Shown here: positions 15,491 to 25,700 of the stretch, piece after piece | How positions within the stretch are numbered: position 1 is the first letter of the stretch | Layout of the letters: each line of letters starts with the position of its first letter | Assembly (NCBI RefSeq): GCF_014641075.1 | Contig: NZ_BMHP01000010.1 | Span: 1 to 64,000, forward strand | Direction: 5' to 3' | Origin: Paenibacillus nasutitermitis | GTDB lineage: Bacteria > Bacillota > Bacilli > Paenibacillales > Paenibacillaceae | DNA length: 64,000 nt | Position numbers and translations under genes: made by a program | The notes under the pieces: generated by a model | What the model saw: the letters and a program-made list of their open reading frames with translations, nothing else | The model's database searches: none | Told to the model about the DNA's origin: nothing

Positions 15491-16594
15491 ATGAAAATTT
15501 TATCCGTGGAGGCCGTTCCCATTAACCTTCCGTTCCAGGAGCCGGTAAGCGATATGTGGGGAACCTATCATTCTTCGAATCATGGAATTGTCATCATCCG
15601 CAGTGATTCCGGAGAATATGGTGCAGGCGAGATCGCTCTTGCATGGTTTGGAGGCGCCCATTCGTTATGTCATGAGGTCAATACGTATTGGGCGCCGAAG
15701 CTGAAAGGCTTGGATATCAGGAACATGTCCCATATATCGGATTTGATGGATCATTGGTCAAGCTTCTCCAAGCGGCACTTATTGGCTAAAGCAGGGGTAG
15801 AGATGGCGTTGTGGGATTTATTGGGGAAGATTCTGGGACAGCCTGTTTATCAATTGCTCGGCGGCAAACGGCGGGACAAAATTCGTCTTACGGGCGGTAT
15901 ATCCATGGGCGATCATGCAAGCATGGTTCAGACCGCCATTCGTAAAGTAGGTGAAGGCTACAAGGAGCTGAAGCTCAAAATTGGAAACGATGACCGGGCG
16001 GATTTAGAGCTCGTCCGGATGATCCGCAATGCCATTCCGGATTCCGTCATGCTTCGGGTGGATGTGAATATGGCCTGGCAGGATGTCAAAGCTGCCAAAC
16101 GGCTTATCGATGAGCTGACTCAGTATGGGGTTACCATCGTCGAACAGCCCTTGCATCATGAACGTTTAAGTGAACTGGCATGGCTGCGCCAAAATACGGA
16201 TGCGCTCATTCTGATTGATGAGGGTGCCTGGGATGTGCATGACGCCAAAAGAAATCTGGACGCCTATGCAGCCGACCTGATACATGTCTATATAACGGAA
16301 GCCGGCGGTGTATGGGGAGCCCGTAAAATCTTTGAGCTGGCCTCGGTGTATCACATCGATTGTACAATAGGCTCGATGCCTGAAGGGAAGATTGGCGCTG
16401 CCGCCTCCGCTCACGTTGCCGCGGCGATGTCCAATCTGTCCGGACACGCGTCGGATATCCGGGGGTTTACCGGTTACCGGGAGGATGTTACGCAGGAACA
16501 ACTGGTTATCCATGAAGGAGAGTTGATCGTTCCCGATAAGCCTGGGTTAGGGGTTACTATCGATTTTGACCAGTTATCCAAGCTAGCCGTATAG
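15491..16594 (+). CDS. Mandelate racemase/muconate-lactonizing enzyme family (enolase superfamily)
   Basis: 367-residue enolase-superfamily enzyme with an N-terminal capping domain (~1-120) and a TIM barrel. The KxK motif that supplies a catalytic lysine is LKLKIG (~160-165). Metal ligands appear as RVDVN (~191), VEQP (~217) and IDEG (~241). Such enzymes abstract the proton alpha to a carboxylate; in catabolic clusters they are often acid-sugar dehydratases or cycloisomerases. The RraA-type aldolase and amidohydrolase in the same operon support a sugar-acid dehydratase, but specificity is not predictable. A GAGGAATGAGGA ribosome site lies just upstream. Confidence 0.87.
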   Translation: MKILSVEAVPINLPFQEPVSDMWGTYHSSNHGIVIIRSDSGEYGAGEIALAWFGGAHSLCHEVNTYWAPKLKGLDIRNMSHISDLMDHWSSFSKRHLLAKAGVEMALWDLLGKILGQPVYQLLGGKRRDKIRLTGGISMGDHASMVQTAIRKVGEGYKELKLKIGNDDRADLELVRMIRNAIPDSVMLRVDVNMAWQDVKAAKRLIDELTQYGVTIVEQPLHHERLSELAWLRQNTDALILIDEGAWDVHDAKRNLDAYAADLIHVYITEAGGVWGARKIFELASVYHIDCTIGSMPEGKIGAAASAHVAAAMSNLSGHASDIRGFTGYREDVTQEQLVIHEGELIVPDKPGLGVTIDFDQLSKLAV

Positions 16595-16611
16595 ATGGGG
16601 GAAGATGTCCA

Positions 16612-17388
16612 ATGATCTTGCACAATATGACAGCTCCCGAGGTTGGGAATATTGATTTTGAACACACGTTGGTTGTCATTCCGGTTGGATCAACCGAACA
16701 GCATGGTCCGCATTTGCCGACTGACACGGATACCTTTATTGTTGATCATTTGGCCAAGGAGCTTGAACGGGAAAACTCGCAAACGATCCTGCTGACGCCG
16801 ACCATGTGGCTGGGTCATTCCCCTCATCACCTGGATTACGGCGGGACGCTTTCCGTGTACCACCCGGTTTATATTCAAATGCTGCAATCCATCTGCCAAT
16901 CTTACATCGGTATGGGCGCGCGCAAGCTATGGATCTTGAATGGGCACGGAGGAAACAGCGCACCCAACCAGATGGTGCTGCAGCAGTTGAAGAATGATTT
17001 TCCCGATATCCTGATTATCGCTGCTGAATATTGGCATGTTGCCGCGCAGGAGATCGCATCGATCCGCGAATCGGATTCAGGAGGATTGGGACACGCCTGC
17101 GAGCTTGAGACTTCCTTGTACCTGTATTTGGATCCGTCTAAAGTGCGGCTTGATTTAATTGCCGATGACGGGGGCCAACCTGCCGGAGGGATTTGGGAAT
17201 TTGATATGTTGAAAGGCAATGCGGCGGCAAGAGTATTTAACTTTAAAGAGCTTACAGCATCCGGCGTTTTCGGCAAACCCTCAATGGCCAGCAGCGAGAA
17301 GGGTGGGAGGTTGTTTGAAGCAATCTCGGGCAGATTGTCGCAGTTCGCCAAGTCGATACTTCAATTAGGTAAGGAGAGTTCAATTTGA
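16612..17388 (+). CDS. Creatininase-family protein
   Basis: 258-residue metal-dependent amidase fold related to creatinine amidohydrolase and to the MftE and FAPy deformylase groups. Motifs: GSTEQHGPHLPTDTD (~25-40), LNGHGGN (~105-111) and GHACELETS (~162-170), which together supply the metal-binding Glu, His and Asp residues. In sugar catabolic operons these proteins act on cyclic amides or lactone-like rings, or their role is unknown. Its stop overlaps the next start (TTGA), so it is coupled to the RidA gene. Confidence 0.85.
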   Translation: MILHNMTAPEVGNIDFEHTLVVIPVGSTEQHGPHLPTDTDTFIVDHLAKELERENSQTILLTPTMWLGHSPHHLDYGGTLSVYHPVYIQMLQSICQSYIGMGARKLWILNGHGGNSAPNQMVLQQLKNDFPDILIIAAEYWHVAAQEIASIRESDSGGLGHACELETSLYLYLDPSKVRLDLIADDGGQPAGGIWEFDMLKGNAAARVFNFKELTASGVFGKPSMASSEKGGRLFEAISGRLSQFAKSILQLGKESSI

Positions 17389-17759
17389 CCAAACAACAGC
17401 TGGCTTCATCCCTTGTCCATCCGGTGTTCGGCAACTATTCATCCGCTATCCTCAAAGGCAATACCTTATATCTGGCCGGTTTCGGGCCATTCGACGTCAA
17501 CCAGCAGCTTGTGGGCGAGAATATTACCGATCAAACGCATCAAACGATGCAAAATATCCGCAATCTGCTGGAGGACAATGGCTTCACTATGGACGATCTG
17601 GTTAGGTCCACCGTATATTTGAGCGATATTTCCCACTGGGCGCAGTTCAATGAAGTGTATGGCCAATATGTTACGGAGCCATATCCGGCGCGCACGGTGG
17701 TGGCCTGCCAGCTTAATGGGTTTCTGGTCGAAGTGGAGTGCACGGCTGTTCGGGATTAA
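17385..17759 (+). CDS. RidA-family (YjgF/UK114) protein
   Basis: 124-residue trimeric-type RidA protein. Family members deaminate reactive enamine/imine intermediates, and some members serve specific catabolic pathways. The conserved Arg region is visible near the C-terminus as YPARTVVAC, followed by VEVECTAV. The TTG start overlaps the creatininase-family stop by four bases and has AAGGAGAG six bases upstream. Its presence hints that the pathway passes through a nitrogen-containing or enol intermediate, which is inference. Confidence 0.85.
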   Translation: MTKQQLASSLVHPVFGNYSSAILKGNTLYLAGFGPFDVNQQLVGENITDQTHQTMQNIRNLLEDNGFTMDDLVRSTVYLSDISHWAQFNEVYGQYVTEPYPARTVVACQLNGFLVEVECTAVRD

Positions 17760-17780
17760 GGCAGGGGAGGAGAGGACGGC

Positions 17781-18779
17781 ATGAGCGAAGCACTTCGTAT
17801 TGGAGTTATTGGCTGCGGCGATATTGCCGCTTCACGGCATATTCCGGCAATAATGGCTTGTCCGGACGTACAATTGGCGGCGCTTTGCGATGCGGATTTG
17901 ATGAGGGCACAGCAGCTTGCCGGGCAGTACCAGGTGCCGCTGGTGACAGAGGATTATCGGGAATTGCTGCAAAGCGAGTCGCTGGATGCTGTTATCATAT
18001 GCACGCCTCCGTGGGTGACGCCTCATCTGACGATGGAGAGCCTACAAGCCGGCAAGCATGTATTATGCGAAAAGCCGATGGCGGTTGATCTGGTAACCGC
18101 CAAGAAAGTTCAGGCCACGGAGCTGGCTACGGGCTGCAAGGTCCAGGTCGGATTTACCTATCGGCACGGACCCCTGCTGGAAACGCTGAGACAGTGGATC
18201 AGAGAAGGAAGACTGGGCTCTCCGCTTGTCTATCGTCTGGGCATCTTCGATGAAGTATGGGATCCGGAGGGCAACAAGGAGCATTATGACCGGATCTACC
18301 GGACGATGCAGCATGGCTCGCCTTCGATTCACGATGGCGCTCATGTCGCCGACTTTCTGCATTTTCTCACGGATTCGGCTGTAGCTTCTGTGGACGCTTA
18401 TGGCATCCGCACCCGTCCAGAGTTTCCGGCGACGAATTATGATCTGTCCATGATTCATTATGAGAATGGCGATATCGCCAGAGTCGAGATTGGCTGGTTC
18501 CTGCCGCACTTCCCGAATGGGGAATTTGAGGTGGTGGGACCCAAAGGGATCGCTATATTTGACCGCTTCGCTCAATACGTCCAATTAAAGACGGATAAGT
18601 TAACGGAAACGGTCAAGCTGGAGGAAGATTGGGCAGCCTCCTGCTTTCGAATTCAGTTGGATAAGTTTATTGCCAGTATCCGCATGGATACCCCTTGTGT
18701 ACCGGGTACGGCAGAGGGAATCGCGAGCCTTGCGCTCACCAAGCAGATCGAACAGGGTATAAGAAATAATCATAATTAA
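17781..18779 (+). CDS. Gfo/Idh/MocA-family oxidoreductase
   Basis: NAD(P)-dependent sugar oxidoreductase, 332 residues. The Rossmann dinucleotide motif is IGVIGCGDIA (residues ~6-15). Then come IICTPPWVTPHLT (~72-84) and the catalytic EKP motif in HVLCEKPMA (~93-101). The C-terminal domain carries the HDGAHVADFL His pair expected for substrate binding. It follows RidA by 21 bases with a strong GGGGAGGAGAGG ribosome site. The first of two such enzymes in this operon, suggesting paired oxidation and reduction steps on a sugar or cyclitol. Confidence 0.88.
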   Translation: MSEALRIGVIGCGDIAASRHIPAIMACPDVQLAALCDADLMRAQQLAGQYQVPLVTEDYRELLQSESLDAVIICTPPWVTPHLTMESLQAGKHVLCEKPMAVDLVTAKKVQATELATGCKVQVGFTYRHGPLLETLRQWIREGRLGSPLVYRLGIFDEVWDPEGNKEHYDRIYRTMQHGSPSIHDGAHVADFLHFLTDSAVASVDAYGIRTRPEFPATNYDLSMIHYENGDIARVEIGWFLPHFPNGEFEVVGPKGIAIFDRFAQYVQLKTDKLTETVKLEEDWAASCFRIQLDKFIASIRMDTPCVPGTAEGIASLALTKQIEQGIRNNHN

Positions 18780-18801
18780 AGCTGTTTAGGAGCGTGCAAC
18801 C

Positions 18802-19467
18802 ATGGAAAACTGGACCGACCAGCAATTGTTTGCGTTGATGAAAGAGAAGCTTTATACAGGCGTCATCTGTGACTCAATGGATGATCTGGGATACCGCAAT
18901 CAGGCGATGGATGAACATATCCGTCCCCTGGAGGATGGGGTTGTCGTGGTAGGCCGGGCCAAAACGATACTGGCCGCCGATGTCTACCATATTCATGAGA
19001 ATCCCTATGAGATGGAAATTAAAGCGATGGACAGCATAGCGCCGGATGAGGTAGTCGTTGTCTGTACCAATAAATCCCGAAATAACGGCATTTGGGGCGA
19101 GCTGCTCTCGACTGCCGCCAAGATGAGAGGAAGTAGCGGGGCTGTTATCGACGGTTTAATTCGCGATACCAGGCAGATTAAGAAGCTGGGCTTCCCGGTC
19201 TATTGCACGGGATACAAGCCCGTGGATTCCAGAGGCAGAGGCATTGTCATCGACTACGACTGCGTAGTGGAAGTCGGAGGCATTATGGTACACCCGGGCG
19301 ATGTTATATTTGCCGATAGCGATGGAATTGCCGTTATCCCGTCCAGCCAATTGCTGCAGACCGTGCAGAATGCCCTTGATAAGGTGGAGCGGGAGAATCA
19401 TACCCGTACGGAATTGTTGGAAGGCAAGCTGCTGATCGAGGTTTATAACAAATACGGCGTGTTATGA
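18802..19467 (+). CDS. RraA-family protein (HMG/CHA aldolase-type)
   Basis: 221-residue member of the RraA / 4-hydroxy-4-methyl-2-oxoglutarate aldolase family (once annotated as dimethylmenaquinone methyltransferase). The core signature GAVIDGLIRDTRQI (~114-127) has the metal and carboxylate-binding Asp and Arg. VHPGDVIFADSDGIAVIP (~164-181) is the second family block. In a sugar-acid operon an aldolase releasing pyruvate or an oxo-acid is the likely role. AGGAG lies nine bases before the ATG. Confidence 0.85.
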   Translation: MENWTDQQLFALMKEKLYTGVICDSMDDLGYRNQAMDEHIRPLEDGVVVVGRAKTILAADVYHIHENPYEMEIKAMDSIAPDEVVVVCTNKSRNNGIWGELLSTAAKMRGSSGAVIDGLIRDTRQIKKLGFPVYCTGYKPVDSRGRGIVIDYDCVVEVGGIMVHPGDVIFADSDGIAVIPSSQLLQTVQNALDKVERENHTRTELLEGKLLIEVYNKYGVL

Positions 19468-19533
19468 GATCGTCCAGGTGGGATCGTGGAGCAACCTTAC
19501 AAAGCGGCTCTGGCCGAGGGGAGATTAATTCGA

Positions 19534-20688
19534 ATGGCAAATAAAAAAGTCAGATTAGGCGTGATCGGTACGGGGATCAGAGGGATTTATGTGGCTCAAT
19601 TATACCGCAAGCATCCCGATTGTGAAGTCGTCGCCTTATGCGACTCGATTCGCAATAATGTGGAGAGGGCGGCCGCCGAGTTAGGCGTTCCAGTTGCCAA
19701 CTGCTATACCGACTATGAGAAAATGATCAGCAATGAAACGATAGATGCCGTACTCATCGCCGCTCCGCCGGATATTCAAGTCGATATCGCCTGTTATGCC
19801 ATGGAGAAAGGCATTCACGTCACGACTGAGGTTCCGGCCGCATATTCGATCGAACAATGCTGGAAGCTGGTCCATACCGTCGAGAAGACGGGGGCGAAGT
19901 ACCAGTTGTCTGAACAAACACGATATTGGGGTTTTATTCAGGAATGGCGGAGAATGGCGGCCCAGGGTGAATTTGGCCATATTCTTTTTGCCGAAGGAGA
20001 GTATTTGCATTACGGGGAATGGGATTATTTCTTTGACCCGCTCACAGGTGAGAAGATAAGCGGGATCGCTACTCCGCCGCAAGACAGGAAGGTAGAGCCG
20101 ACGTGGAGGAATATCCGGTTCTATAATCCCATCTATTATTTGCCGCATACGCTGAGTCCGCTTCTAAGTATTACGGGAGGCCGGGTGACGAAGGTTTCCT
20201 GTATGGGGACCCGCCCGCGAAGCTATTATGTGGACAATTATGAAGCCCGGGATATGGAAGTGGCCCTGATGCATACAAGTACGGACGCGATATTGCGGGT
20301 AGCGGCAGGGTTCACATCGCCGCATGGTCACCGCAAGGACACCGGGTATCATTGGTATCAAGTGAAGGGGACGGAAGCAACCGCTGAATGGGCCAGATCG
20401 AGCGAAGATAAGCCCAAGCTGTGGACGGCGAATGACGATACGTGGAGGAATATGGATTGGGAAGTGACGGCAGCCGATATTAGCGAATTTGAAGAGCATA
20501 GTGCTCACGGCAACGCGGATTCATGGCCTGTTCATAATTTTCTGAAGGCAATCCTTGAGGATAAAGAATTAGAGATGAATGTGTATACCGCGGTGGAGAC
20601 AGCAGCACCTGCCATATTGGCAGCCGAATCCTCCAACAAAGGCGGCATTCTGCTCGAAGTTCCAGACTTTAGAAGGAAGGAATCCTGA
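19534..20688 (+). CDS. Gfo/Idh/MocA-family oxidoreductase
   Basis: 384-residue NAD(P)-dependent oxidoreductase with LGVIGTGIRGIY (~7-18) as dinucleotide motif and AAPPDIQVDIA (~71-81). At the usual EKP position it reads TTEVPAAY (~93-100), so the canonical EKP lysine is missing. That feature marks a divergent subgroup whose reaction may differ or be lost. ATG 19534 is chosen because GAGGGGAG lies ten bases upstream and the family N-terminus begins there; an in-frame GTG at 19486 would add 16 residues. It ends one base before the next gene. Confidence 0.85.
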   Translation: MANKKVRLGVIGTGIRGIYVAQLYRKHPDCEVVALCDSIRNNVERAAAELGVPVANCYTDYEKMISNETIDAVLIAAPPDIQVDIACYAMEKGIHVTTEVPAAYSIEQCWKLVHTVEKTGAKYQLSEQTRYWGFIQEWRRMAAQGEFGHILFAEGEYLHYGEWDYFFDPLTGEKISGIATPPQDRKVEPTWRNIRFYNPIYYLPHTLSPLLSITGGRVTKVSCMGTRPRSYYVDNYEARDMEVALMHTSTDAILRVAAGFTSPHGHRKDTGYHWYQVKGTEATAEWARSSEDKPKLWTANDDTWRNMDWEVTAADISEFEEHSAHGNADSWPVHNFLKAILEDKELEMNVYTAVETAAPAILAAESSNKGGILLEVPDFRRKES

Positions 20689-20689
20689 T

Positions 20690-22507
20690 ATGAAGCATTC
20701 TACAACAGGCTATATTTATGATCAGCCTACGAAAGACCATACCCTTTCGCAGGGCCGCAATTATTGGTATGCCTACATGGAGGAAATATGGGATGAGATG
20801 GGGCTGCGGGCATCCCGGTTGACACGAGCAGATTTGTCTGTTCTTGGCAGCCTGGCACAGCTGAAATTTCTGTTTATCGATGTGCACGATTTGTCAGCAG
20901 CCGAGCAGCAGAGCTTGCGCGAGTGGGTTTCGCAAGGCGGTATCTTAATCGGATCGGCTATAAAAGGCGCAGACGACCTGTTTGGCATTCAGTCGTTGGC
21001 GGTTCAATCCCAGCCTGACGATGAATACACGATTTCGGGCTATGCCAATTTTCAGATGGAGGCAGGAGCCCAGGAGAATCGGCTGGACCCGTTTTACCAA
21101 TTTCGCGGTGCACTGCTGCCCATCATTTCTCCACTATCGATCGTTGAAGTCAAAGCCGACCATGCCCAGGCGGCAGCTATGCTGCTAAACGCCGGCAGAA
21201 TGCCAATGGCAAAGGCATATCCCGCCGTGGTCGAAGGACGTATCGGGCAAGGGCAAACCTGGTACTTCGCCTTTGATTTCGCGCAGACCTTGTGGGTGAT
21301 GCACCAGGGAAGGCCGATAGACCGGGATTATGACGGTGATGGCTATTACCGGACGGGCGATGCGATTCCCTTCAGCCGGCTGCATGATCTTAGTATCCCT
21401 TATGGGGATTACTGGCTGCAATTTCTTGAAGGCATTCTGACGCAGCATCCGCAGCCTTTTATTCATCAACTTCCGCCCTTCGCGGATGGAAATGTTCCCG
21501 ATTTGTTGATCCATTACGGGGGCGATGATGAATGCGTGCCGGAGTATCAGATGATTGCGTCGAACTACATGAAGGCCAAGGGCCTTCCGTATCATATCAA
21601 CTTGATGCCCATAGCAGGCAAGTTCGCCATTGACTCCGAGGAATTCAAAGCCATCAAGAATAACGGACATGACTTGTCCATTCATTTTGACTTTGTAAAG
21701 CCCCATTTCCATTATACCGAGAAGGACATCCAGGAACAGATTAATCTGTTTACCGAAGCCTTTGGCGAAACGCCAATTGCTTCCGTCAATCATTGGTGTA
21801 CGGGAACCGGCTGGGCCGAGCATGCCCGATGGGCAAGTGCGCATGGAATGAAAGGAGATAACTCAAGAGCGCATGCTTTTAACCCGCCCTACAACCCGAT
21901 TAACTTAATGGGATACGGGTTCGGGACGGTATATCCGCATTTTGTTTATGACGACTACAAGCATGGCAACGTTAAAATTCCATTCGTAAATATCCCGATC
22001 GGTTTCTTTGAGCCGCGCATCTATGAAGAGTCGCGAGTAGAGGATATCAGTCGCATACATGAGGCCATTGATCGTGCGGCCTTCTTCCGCTGGACGCTTA
22101 ACATGTTTATTCACCCGGTATATATTGCGGACGACAATGAGAACAAGCATTGTCTGCCCGCCCTGGATGAAGTGCTGGACTACCTGGAAGTGAAGCGGCT
22201 CAAAGCGATTCATCATTCGACCAACCAGCTATGTCTGTGGTGGATCGACCGTTCGCAGACCAGAATCGATGACTATGCCGTTTCGGTGAACGCGAACAAT
22301 CAATCCGTTATTTCGTTTGTGGCAGAGACAGAAGCTGTGAGCGGCGTGATCGTGAAATTGCCATTGCCCGCCAGCGTGTCCGAACCCATATTCTATATGC
22401 TTGACGGGGAGCGAAAAGCCACGGTCATTCAGCAGCAAAACGGGCGTTTATGGGCGCTTGTTCAAGTGCCCAAAGGCAAACATGAAATTGAAATCGCATT
22501 GACGTAA
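20690..22507 (+). CDS. Large protein with glutamine-amidotransferase-like and polysaccharide-deacetylase-like parts
   Basis: 605 residues, cytosolic (no signal peptide). The N-terminal third (~1-245) resembles class-I glutamine-amidotransferase/ThuA-type folds: RNYWYAYMEEIWDEMGL, LKFLFIDVHDLS, REWVSQGGILI. The middle (~270-480) looks like a TIM-barrel carbohydrate-esterase fold, with IHYGGDDECVPEY then GHDLSIHFDF, a D-D plus H-x-x pattern like NodB proteins. The ~70-residue C-terminal tail looks beta-rich. ATG 20690 is backed by AAGGAAGG nine bases upstream. It is the last gene of the importer operon and is followed by a terminator. Function is inferred only as carbohydrate or amide processing. 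Confidence 0.6.
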   Translation: MKHSTTGYIYDQPTKDHTLSQGRNYWYAYMEEIWDEMGLRASRLTRADLSVLGSLAQLKFLFIDVHDLSAAEQQSLREWVSQGGILIGSAIKGADDLFGIQSLAVQSQPDDEYTISGYANFQMEAGAQENRLDPFYQFRGALLPIISPLSIVEVKADHAQAAAMLLNAGRMPMAKAYPAVVEGRIGQGQTWYFAFDFAQTLWVMHQGRPIDRDYDGDGYYRTGDAIPFSRLHDLSIPYGDYWLQFLEGILTQHPQPFIHQLPPFADGNVPDLLIHYGGDDECVPEYQMIASNYMKAKGLPYHINLMPIAGKFAIDSEEFKAIKNNGHDLSIHFDFVKPHFHYTEKDIQEQINLFTEAFGETPIASVNHWCTGTGWAEHARWASAHGMKGDNSRAHAFNPPYNPINLMGYGFGTVYPHFVYDDYKHGNVKIPFVNIPIGFFEPRIYEESRVEDISRIHEAIDRAAFFRWTLNMFIHPVYIADDNENKHCLPALDEVLDYLEVKRLKAIHHSTNQLCLWWIDRSQTRIDDYAVSVNANNQSVISFVAETEAVSGVIVKLPLPASVSEPIFYMLDGERKATVIQQQNGRLWALVQVPKGKHEIEIALT

Positions 22508-22544
22508 CAAAAAATGGACGACAACAAGATATACACATAGCAAG

Positions 22545-22589
22545 GAGCCCAGATGCAGAGGAATTGCACGTATCTGGGCTCTTTTCTTT
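22545..22589 (+). terminator. Rho-independent terminator of the catabolic operon
   Basis: Perfect 10-bp stem GAGCCCAGAT / ATCTGGGCTC with a 17-base loop and TTTTCTTT tail. Confidence 0.88.
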
Positions 22590-22735
22590 AAGGAGGTGGT
22601 AGCGTATAAGCAAAAAGCAGGAAGCAAGAAGCCATTTATGAGAGGGGCTGGGCGGGGAAGCCAGAAAAGGCGATTCATTCATTTGAGGGAAGAAGGTAAA
22701 GCCGATTCACACACTGACGATGAGGTGGGAAAAAA

Positions 22736-25700
22736 ATGATTAAAAGATGGGCAGCGCTGCTCCTGTTCTTTTCAATATTATTTGGGATCTCCCAGTTTAC
22801 GGATCAGAAAGTATCTGCTACGGGCGACGCCTATGTCAACTTTGACAGCGTCAATAAAATTTGGACGATTGGAACGGACGCAGTCGAGAAGAAGCTGCAT
22901 TTTAATTCAAGCGGACAGTTTTTGTTAACCAGCTTTAAAAATAAAGCAACCGGTCAAGAGTATATTCAAGGTGGACAAATATCCGACGAGTTTTCCATCA
23001 AAGTGGGAACCTCAACGTTTAATGGCATTCAAACGGGCTGGACTTACGACACCTATACGACGACCACTCTCTCCCAAGGGGAAACGCAGCTGGTCATTAC
23101 CTTTCATAATTCCCTCATCAAAGTGAACCGCTATTACATCATCTACCATGGCACGGGGATCATTCAGGAATATTCGGTCATTCAGAATATTTCGGGTGTC
23201 TCGCAATATTTCTCGGATCCGAGTATTTTCAGACAAAGAATCATGTCAAACGATGTGGCGAATACGGATTTCTATTATATGACTGGTGGGGCGAATTTCA
23301 GGGGAAGCCAGATCCTGAAGCCCGTTACATTAACTACTGGTTATGCGCGGACATTCGATTCGCAAGACGCGCCGGAATTAATGATGGTGGATGGAAGCGA
23401 TAATAATTCGGTCATGGATGATGTCCAAGGCACATCCATTTACAACTTATTCTATGCTATGCGCAACCGTTCGACGAACAGTGGAATGTTCCTGCTCTTC
23501 GATTATTTCGGGCATTGGAATGCGCAGATGGGTAATTATGGCGGCAAATTTCTGATGAATGGCAAAGTGTTTATGAGCAATTATTCGGTGGCCCATAATG
23601 CCAGCATCACAACACCCAAAGCCTTGACTGGCGTATTTACCGGCGATATTGACGATATGGGCAACACGATCCTTAATTATGTGTATACCTTCAAGTGGGA
23701 CTATACACGCGAACAGCACATGATGCAGCTGAAAGCGGCCCAATTAAGCGCAGGGATTCAAACGGACAACCTGTATCAAATCACGAATAATTTGAGGTAT
23801 GTCGGCGGAGATTCAGTCTGGATGGATGATTTTTGGTTTGATCAAAAGGGGAACTGGGACGCTTTGTATCATGATGATTATCCTGGTGTTGTCTCTTACG
23901 CGGCAAAATCCGGGATGAGCTTCATTGCCTGGAATCCCCCATGGCATGTGAAATGGCACTCCAAGGTCTTGACAGAAAACCCGACATGGCAAGTCGGAGA
24001 CGATGAAGAAACCTGGTATGGGCTGCATTTAAATCTGGCCATTCCGGAGGTTAACACCTGGATTCGAAACTATTTGAACAATAAACAAGCCACTTGGGGA
24101 ACACATGTCTTCCGGTATGACGGCCAGCCGATCTGGACTTCCTATGGGGGCACGGAGAATGACCAGCTTGCCCAATCCAATAATTTTCTGAATATATTAA
24201 AGACATTCAAAGATGATAATCCGCTTGCCGGAATATTCGGCTGTGCATCAGGCGGAGAGCTGCTGAGTATTGAGGCGACGCGTTATTCCGATTCACAAGC
24301 AACAACGGATGATGGTGCCGCGCATTATATCGCCTATTGGAACAGTTTATTCACGCCGATAGATAAAGTGCTGACCGGTGGAGTAGGGATGAATAATGCC
24401 TCCAATCCCGATCTATTGGCAAGACTGGAAGGGATCAGGGTCGAGTGGGAGATGTACCGTTTCTTAAGGACGCAAGGCGTAATGGGTAGATGGGTCAAGA
24501 TCTATCGTCCTACTCTTAACACTGGCGATGAAACATATTACATCCAGAAGATGAGCGCGGACAGAACGAAAGGATATATTGAAGCGGGCAGTCAACCTCT
24601 TTCGGCGAATAGAATCGTTTATCCCAAAGGATTATTGCCAACAGCCAATTATACCATCGCTACTCAAGGAGGCAGCATGGCGACGGCAACGAATACGGGA
24701 AGCTACTGGATGACGAACGGTATCCCGTTAACCATTGCGGCATCACATGAGTTCATTTACCTGAACCTGGAGAACAGGCCAGGTGCCGGTACTCCGGATA
24801 CGACTGCTCCCACGGTTCCAACCAACGTTGTGAAAAAGCAAGCGTCATACTTGGGCCACAGCGGGATAGAGCTGACTTGGACGGCGTCCACAGACAATAA
24901 ATTTCTGTCGTATTACGAGATTTTCAAAAACGGGGTTTCCGTTACGAAAGTGTCCAAAGGGACTTTTTACTTTGGGGAAAATGGAAGTGTAACGGACAAT
25001 TACCAAATCAAAGCGGTAGACAGTCACAATAACAAGTCCGCCTTTGCTACTGGTGTTTTTACGAATACTAACGTCTATAAGCTGTCTACGGATTTATCTT
25101 CTGTACAAGGAGGGAATAATTGGTCCTACCTGCAGTCGGACGGAACCACTTACTCCAATATGACCTGGAGCGGAACCCAATGGGTAGGTGCCTATCCTCT
25201 CAACGTCATATCCTCTCCTATGGCGCTGCACCCGGACACGAACGATTCCGTTATTGCATGGACCGCCCCTCAGACAGGAACGGTTACCCTTAACGGGACG
25301 GTGGCCAAAGGCGCGGCCGGAGGCGACGGGGTTAAAGTAAAAATCATGAAAAACAGCACTCAGATCTGGCCTGCGAGCGGATGGCAGTTGGTCGCAGGGT
25401 CCGACACCATCGGATATATTCACCAGAATACGATTTCAGTGACTGCCGGAGACAAGCTGTATCTGATCGTCAATAAAAACGCAAATACGTATAATGATAC
25501 GACAGTGTGGGACGCAAGAATTACGTATGGTACCCCGGAAACGATTACTCAGCCGCTTCCCAGCTACAGCGCAACCGCTGATTTCACGGGGATGCAAGGG
25601 AAATACAACTGGTATTACCAACAGCTGTATTTTAATACCTACACGGATATGACGTGGAATCCACTGTCTCTGCAGTGGACAGGATCGACGCCTTATACGC

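Noticed and set aside
20579..20689. 37-residue N-terminal extension of the 605-residue protein
   Set aside because: It overlaps the conserved 3' end of the Gfo/Idh gene; ATG 20690 has a good ribosome site.
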